64,000 nt of DNA from Xestospongia muta (Eukaryota; Porifera; Demospongiae; Haplosclerida; Petrosiidae), in assembly GCA_963693285.1 (NCBI GenBank), contig OY848919.1, positions 8,551,461 to 8,615,460 on the forward strand, written 5' to 3'. Shown here piece by piece: positions 59,590-64,000 of the stretch (the stretch's first letter is position 1; every line of letters begins with the position of its first letter). Made by a program: the position numbers and the translations under genes. A model generated the notes under the pieces. That model saw only the letters and a list, made by a program, of their open reading frames with translations. It was not told where the DNA came from and did no database searches.

Positions 59590-61400
59590 AAGGTGTGATA
59601 AATTTTAATGGTTAATTAAGTACTTATTCTTATTTGTTTCAGGATTAGCTACATAATGATATAAAAGGCAATGAGTTCACAACATTTAACAAAAGTTGTA
59701 GTCATCGTCAAGTGTTATGTTATGTTTATTTCTTATTGTTGAGTTAGTAAGTATATTTATGTCTTGTGCAAACAAATCTTTTAATTGTACTGCCTTAAGA
59801 TAATAAAGCTACATGCTACAGTCTATGCTGTGATTGTGATATTTTGTTTTCAGTATTTATAGCTTATGCAAATATCTGTTCAGCATAAATGGATTGTACC
59901 AGTGTGGTTATTTTTATCATTATAGCCTGATATAATTCTTTTACCTAATAAATGATTTCTACACATCTATACCCCTTACTTTATGAAGAGGACCTGGAGC
60001 AGCTTGAGGTCTACTAATTCCAGTTTGTCAACCTCCTTCTCCTCTCTGTTAATGAGACTGTCAGAAAATTGTTTGGAGCACTGGTTTTGTCCTTCTATAC
60101 ATATAATAACCATTAATGTAGAAAGGTACTTTTTATACATTTCGCCACCACTCCAGACTAAGAGTGCTAACCATTCTTTTGCACTTTTAAAAGTGTCAAC
60201 TTGTCTAAAGATGTTTATATTTGTGTTTGTAATGAGTGACAAGTAAGTTAATAGTTGTAATTATAAATGTATTTTAATACTAAAGAGTTATATTACACAT
60301 TTAAAAAAGTGTATCCTGAAAGCTCTTAACAAATTCTTTGAGGCTAAAAGCATTTTCAGTAAATCAATAGAAGAGTTCTATTATTTGCTGTCTTTGGCAG
60401 TGTGTCTACATACTCTTAAAGGTGGATGGGCTCCTGATGCATGTTGACTCAAAAACACAACAATTATCACTTTTATATCACATTTTTTAATAAAAAAGTT
60501 CTTCAAAATGATAAAGCAGGTTAACACATCTTAGGCAAATTGACAAATGTGTAAAAAATAGGCAAAAAAATAGGATTTAGTGAAATGGTTTATTTGAATG
60601 ACACTTCAAAATATTTATAAATTTTAATGATCTTCAGTTCCTGAAAGGCTTGGTTATCATACGTGTGGGCTGGGTACAAATTTTTAAGCTTTCTCTTTGG
60701 ATTATGTATTCGTTTTAGTCTGTTGCTCTAGATTATTAAGAGATTAATTAATCTACATGTACATGTACTAGAGTATTAGTAAGTAGAAGTAACCAGAAGC
60801 ACTAAATACAATATAAGTCATAACTATATTATGTCTTGATGTAAAGCTAGCAAACATAAAGAGAGAATTAATGGTAGTGTGTTGAGAGGTTTCTATAATT
60901 ACACCCACAATGACGCTACACGCATAAATATAACCTAAGCACAAACACTACACCCAAAATTAAGATAAGCCTAATAATTATTATGAGTGTGGCTTACTTT
61001 AACCACACCTCTTATGTAATTAATCGTCTAAGTAGTCTCATTCCCAGTCCAGAAAATCCTTGATTTATAAGAGGGTAACAATGGGACTATTTTTACTTTT
61101 TCATTGGCACTTCCTCAGTTCTCTATATTGATAATATACTTACCTTTGTCCCTACTCTAGAGGGTATATTTGTATAGTATTTTAATTACAATTACTCTCT
61201 ACTCACCTTTGTCTGCTCTTCTAGAATATATAATTGTGTACAATATATTGGAGAATTTACTTACAGTTACACAAAGGTTTACAACAACTATCTAATACTA
61301 CCAAATGTAACACAACTAAATGTCCTACTGTCAAATGTAATATCACCAAATACCAAGTGTTATACTGTCAATCATTACATTACATGCCAAAATTTAAAGC
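59590..61400. other. No gene recognised
   Basis: AT-rich sequence. A minus-strand open frame at 60,242-59,976 (88 codons) has no family resemblance and no splice context, so it is not called. Confidence 0.5.
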
Positions 61401-61409
61401 TGTTACTGT

Positions 61410-61975
61410 GTGCTGTTAACTTACACCCATAATTATGAAATAGATGAATGTCTTGAGTCATTATCCTGATGTCCAATGAGGCTATAGAAATAAAACAAAT
61501 AAAGTATAATGGTGCATTATGAGATATTGTAAACTAGTAATCTATGATGTTAACTCACACTTCAGATTAGGAGATAGATGGATGTCTTAAGCCATGATCC
61601 TGACATCTAATGATATTATAGAAATAAAGCAGAAAAAAAAAGTAATGATGTATAATAATATAGTGTAAACTATAGTGTATGCTCTTAACTTATACCCTCA
61701 GATGGATAGGTGGATATCTTGAGCCCTGATCATGACATCCAACGATGTTACAAACATAAAGCAGAAATAAACAGTAATGATGTATTATGAGATTGTAAAC
61801 TAGTAGTGTATGTTGTTAACTTACACCCGAGATTAAGAGATAGATGAATATCTTTCAAACCCTGATCCTGAGGTCTAATGATGTTATAGAAATAAAGCAG
61901 AAATAAACAGTAATGATGTATTATGAGATATTGTAAACTAGTAGTGTATGTTGTTAACTTACACCCAGATTAAAA
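61410..61975. repeat. 134-bp tandem repeat, about 4 copies
   Basis: GTTAACTTACACCC or a variant recurs near 61,417, 61,550, 61,684, 61,816 and 61,954. Each copy is followed by AGATAGATGGATGTCTTGAG-like, CCTGATGTCCAATGA-like and GAAATAAAGCAGAAATAAA-like blocks. Copies are 80-90% alike by eye. It is non-coding. Confidence 0.85.
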
Positions 61976-61979
61976 AAAT

Positions 61980-63410
61980 GCATAGGAGATTATAGATGTA
62001 TGATTGTGTAACATTTGTTTCAAAATTGTTCAAATATGTTATTGTTTTTTATCCATAAATGGATATAAATACTAACATGAGAGAGTATTCCTATCATATA
62101 TATGAAATTAAGACATACCAAGAAAATTAACATTTGTTAATAGAGATAATATAAAATATGAGAACTAACATTATAGCTGCTAATAACAAAACAAATGTGA
62201 CCACAGACATGAAAATGGTACCTAATGCATAAACAAATTTCAAATGATCACTTGCATATTAGTTTTGCTATGAGACCATCTAGAAAAGGAAGTTGTTAAC
62301 ATTTGGTATGTCAGAAGCTCATTTATTGTCATTTATGATTACAAAATGCTATTGAGATCGTAATAAAGATAGACAACAAAAAAAATTTGCACGCAAGCAT
62401 TTGTTTGAAATTCACTTGTTTGTTAGGTACATTTGTTGTCATAGTTACATCACTCTTACAAAATTAGCTTTCATTTATAAATGACCTGAGAAAATAAAAG
62501 TTGCATGCACACATTATGATTATGTAGTCCAACTGAGCTTTCATTAATCAAAGCTAGAAATCTTTTTAAAAAACTTCTCTAAAAACGTTAAATTGTAGTG
62601 AACACAAATAAGACATTGTCTATGTAATCCATTATGTGTCTCACTATAAAGGGCTATCTTATGCATAAGGTCAAGAGTATGGTCAGTCTGAACAAATTAA
62701 TGATTTCAGGTCATTTAAGCATACATGAACATTGTCATAGCAAAGGTATTAAAAACACTATGGCAAATCTACCTTATATAGACTATTATCTCATTGTCAG
62801 AATGGAATAAGAGTTTATATATTAACCTCTTAGTTTATCATGAAGTTATGCTTACATGAACACAAGGCAGTTACAAAATTGCATTGAATTGTATGCAAGC
62901 AGTTTTAAAAAGTTATTCAATTCATATTTTGAAGGATATGAGACTCTCTTTGGCTTAACGTTGGTTTGTAAGTCTCATATAACTTCAGGGTTTCCAATTA
63001 ATATTAAATTTTTTACTTTATTCAAATTTTAAGCACAACGTTTATATTTATGAGTATTTGACTCATATTAAAATACAAACTTATTACTTTTCAAGAATAA
63101 CAGGCAGTCATTACAATTAAGTTTAAGCTAATGACCTAAAATCAAAATGTTTGCAACTAGATACAGGGAAGCTGTCTTTGTAGAAGACACTTAAGTACTT
63201 TTTCATATATGAATGGTAAAAAGTCTCTATTATTAACAAACGGAGAATCTGTAATTATAATTCAGTGAAATTATGGCTAAAAACTCTTATCTAGAATTAC
63301 CTCTGGTCATAACAACGTGATACTCAAGTGTTTCAAGTGAGTGTGAGTTATCTTGTCACTAACTTTGATGTGGGTATGTCTTTCCTAACCAGCAGTAACA
63401 GCTAGTGTTA
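61980..63410. other. No gene recognised
   Basis: Very AT-rich sequence with no domain, splice chain or repeat noticed. Confidence 0.5.
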
Positions 63411-63414
63411 TAAA

Positions 63415-63524
63415 AGTAATGGATTTGTATTTTAGTTATTGTTATTGTTATTGTAAAGCATTTGTAATAATTATTGTTTTAGTTATTAATTGTTCACAAA
63501 ACTCCAAGAATGTTAGTTTTAGTT
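63415..63524. repeat. Dispersed repeat, copy 2 (partner at 8445-8549)
   Basis: It starts AGTAATGGATTTGTATTTTA and ends GTTAGTTTTAGTT. Compared with copy 1 it has an extra TTATTG unit. Sequence beyond it to the window end is similarly rich in TTTTAGTTATTG words and shows no gene. Confidence 0.75.
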
Positions 63525-64000
63525 ATAGTAATAGGTTTTTAGTTATCGTTATTATAAATCAATAAACCAAAGACGATAATAAATTTACTACATGCTAAAT
63601 ATGCAAGTAATCCTTGTTATTTTTGATTCATACTTCTCTTTCAAGGTTATTGCCACTTGATTGTTATTTTAGTTTGTGTTTAACTGTTTACACATTTGAA
63701 TGGTTAACTGATCTGCTTGTGTGAAATCTGGAAATAAAATGGCTATAATTCACAATTACTTTTTGCAATTTTAGTTTTTGTTATTAATTGTAAATCAATG
63801 GCTGGTTAATTTTAGTTACAGTTTGTTAATGTTAACAATAATGATTTGGCCATTACAAAAATAATTTAAGTTTCAGTTATTGTTAAACAATCACAGCACT
63901 AAGTAATACCATATGTTCATTTTTATGCTATTAATTCATTTAATGTGAACAACAATGTAATGTTCAAGTGTGTGAAGTTAATGCAAATTTATTGTCACTT

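Noticed and set aside
59976..60246. Overlapping plus and minus frames of about 87 codons
   Set aside because: Neither shows a domain, splice sites or codon evidence.
1..64000. tRNA or rRNA genes
   Set aside because: No cloverleaf with A and B boxes and no rRNA-like block was seen on either strand by eye. A dedicated RNA search was not possible here.

Overview
The window is eukaryotic, not bacterial. It is AT-rich and intron-dense, with GT-AG introns mostly about 40-60 bp long. Its protein families are Death and death-like domains, GTPase-COR-like proteins, SRCR repeats, a right-handed beta-helix secreted protein, a POT/PTR transporter, NLR-type leucine-rich repeats and decayed Ty3/gypsy and hAT transposons. 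This mix suggests an early-branching marine animal, most likely a demosponge resembling Amphimedon. That assignment is inference from gene content; no marker gene proves it.

Layout. 0.1-6.3 kb: two divergent sets of decayed SRCR exons (minus strand about 0.1-2.9 kb, plus strand about 3.9-5.9 kb). 6.1-7.2 kb: two exons that also occur at a GTPase locus at 21-27 kb. 8.5-15.1 kb: a large GC-rich minisatellite complex with higher-order structure and inverted sub-blocks. 15.2-18.5 kb, minus strand: an orphan death-fold exon, an LRR fragment and a broken POT/PTR transporter. 18.9-20.3 kb: a Ty3/gypsy remnant. 20.4-26.9 kb, plus strand: a Death-domain/GTPase-COR-like gene with in-frame stops. 28.7-29.4 kb: a secreted beta-helix gene cut off by an antisense copy of the 15 kb death-fold exon. 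31.1-32.0 kb: three short inverted-repeat elements. 32.5-57.4 kb, minus strand: the main gene of the window. 45.3-56.6 kb: nested transposons and a decayed transposon-like gene, all inside intron 1 of that gene. 57.4-64 kb: mostly non-coding, with one death-fold exon at 59.3 kb and a 134-bp tandem repeat at 61.4 kb.

The main gene can be read as 24 exons with every splice phase matching, giving about 3,738 codons and no internal stop. It encodes an N-terminal death-fold domain, a Death domain, a conserved region of unknown function, three SF1 (UPF1/MOV10/HELZ-like) helicase modules, and an RNase II/RNB module between helicases 2 and 3. The helicase-RNB-helicase part matches vertebrate HELZ2. 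The extra helicase and the two death-fold modules do not. Helicases 1 and 2 share the same intron phases and similar exon lengths, so they look like an internal duplication. The architecture suggests an RNA-sensing or RNA-degrading innate-immune protein wired to death-fold signalling. This is the best candidate for an undescribed system here.

Most other genes are broken. The region reads as a rapidly turning-over cluster of immune-type genes eroded by transposons and satellite expansion.
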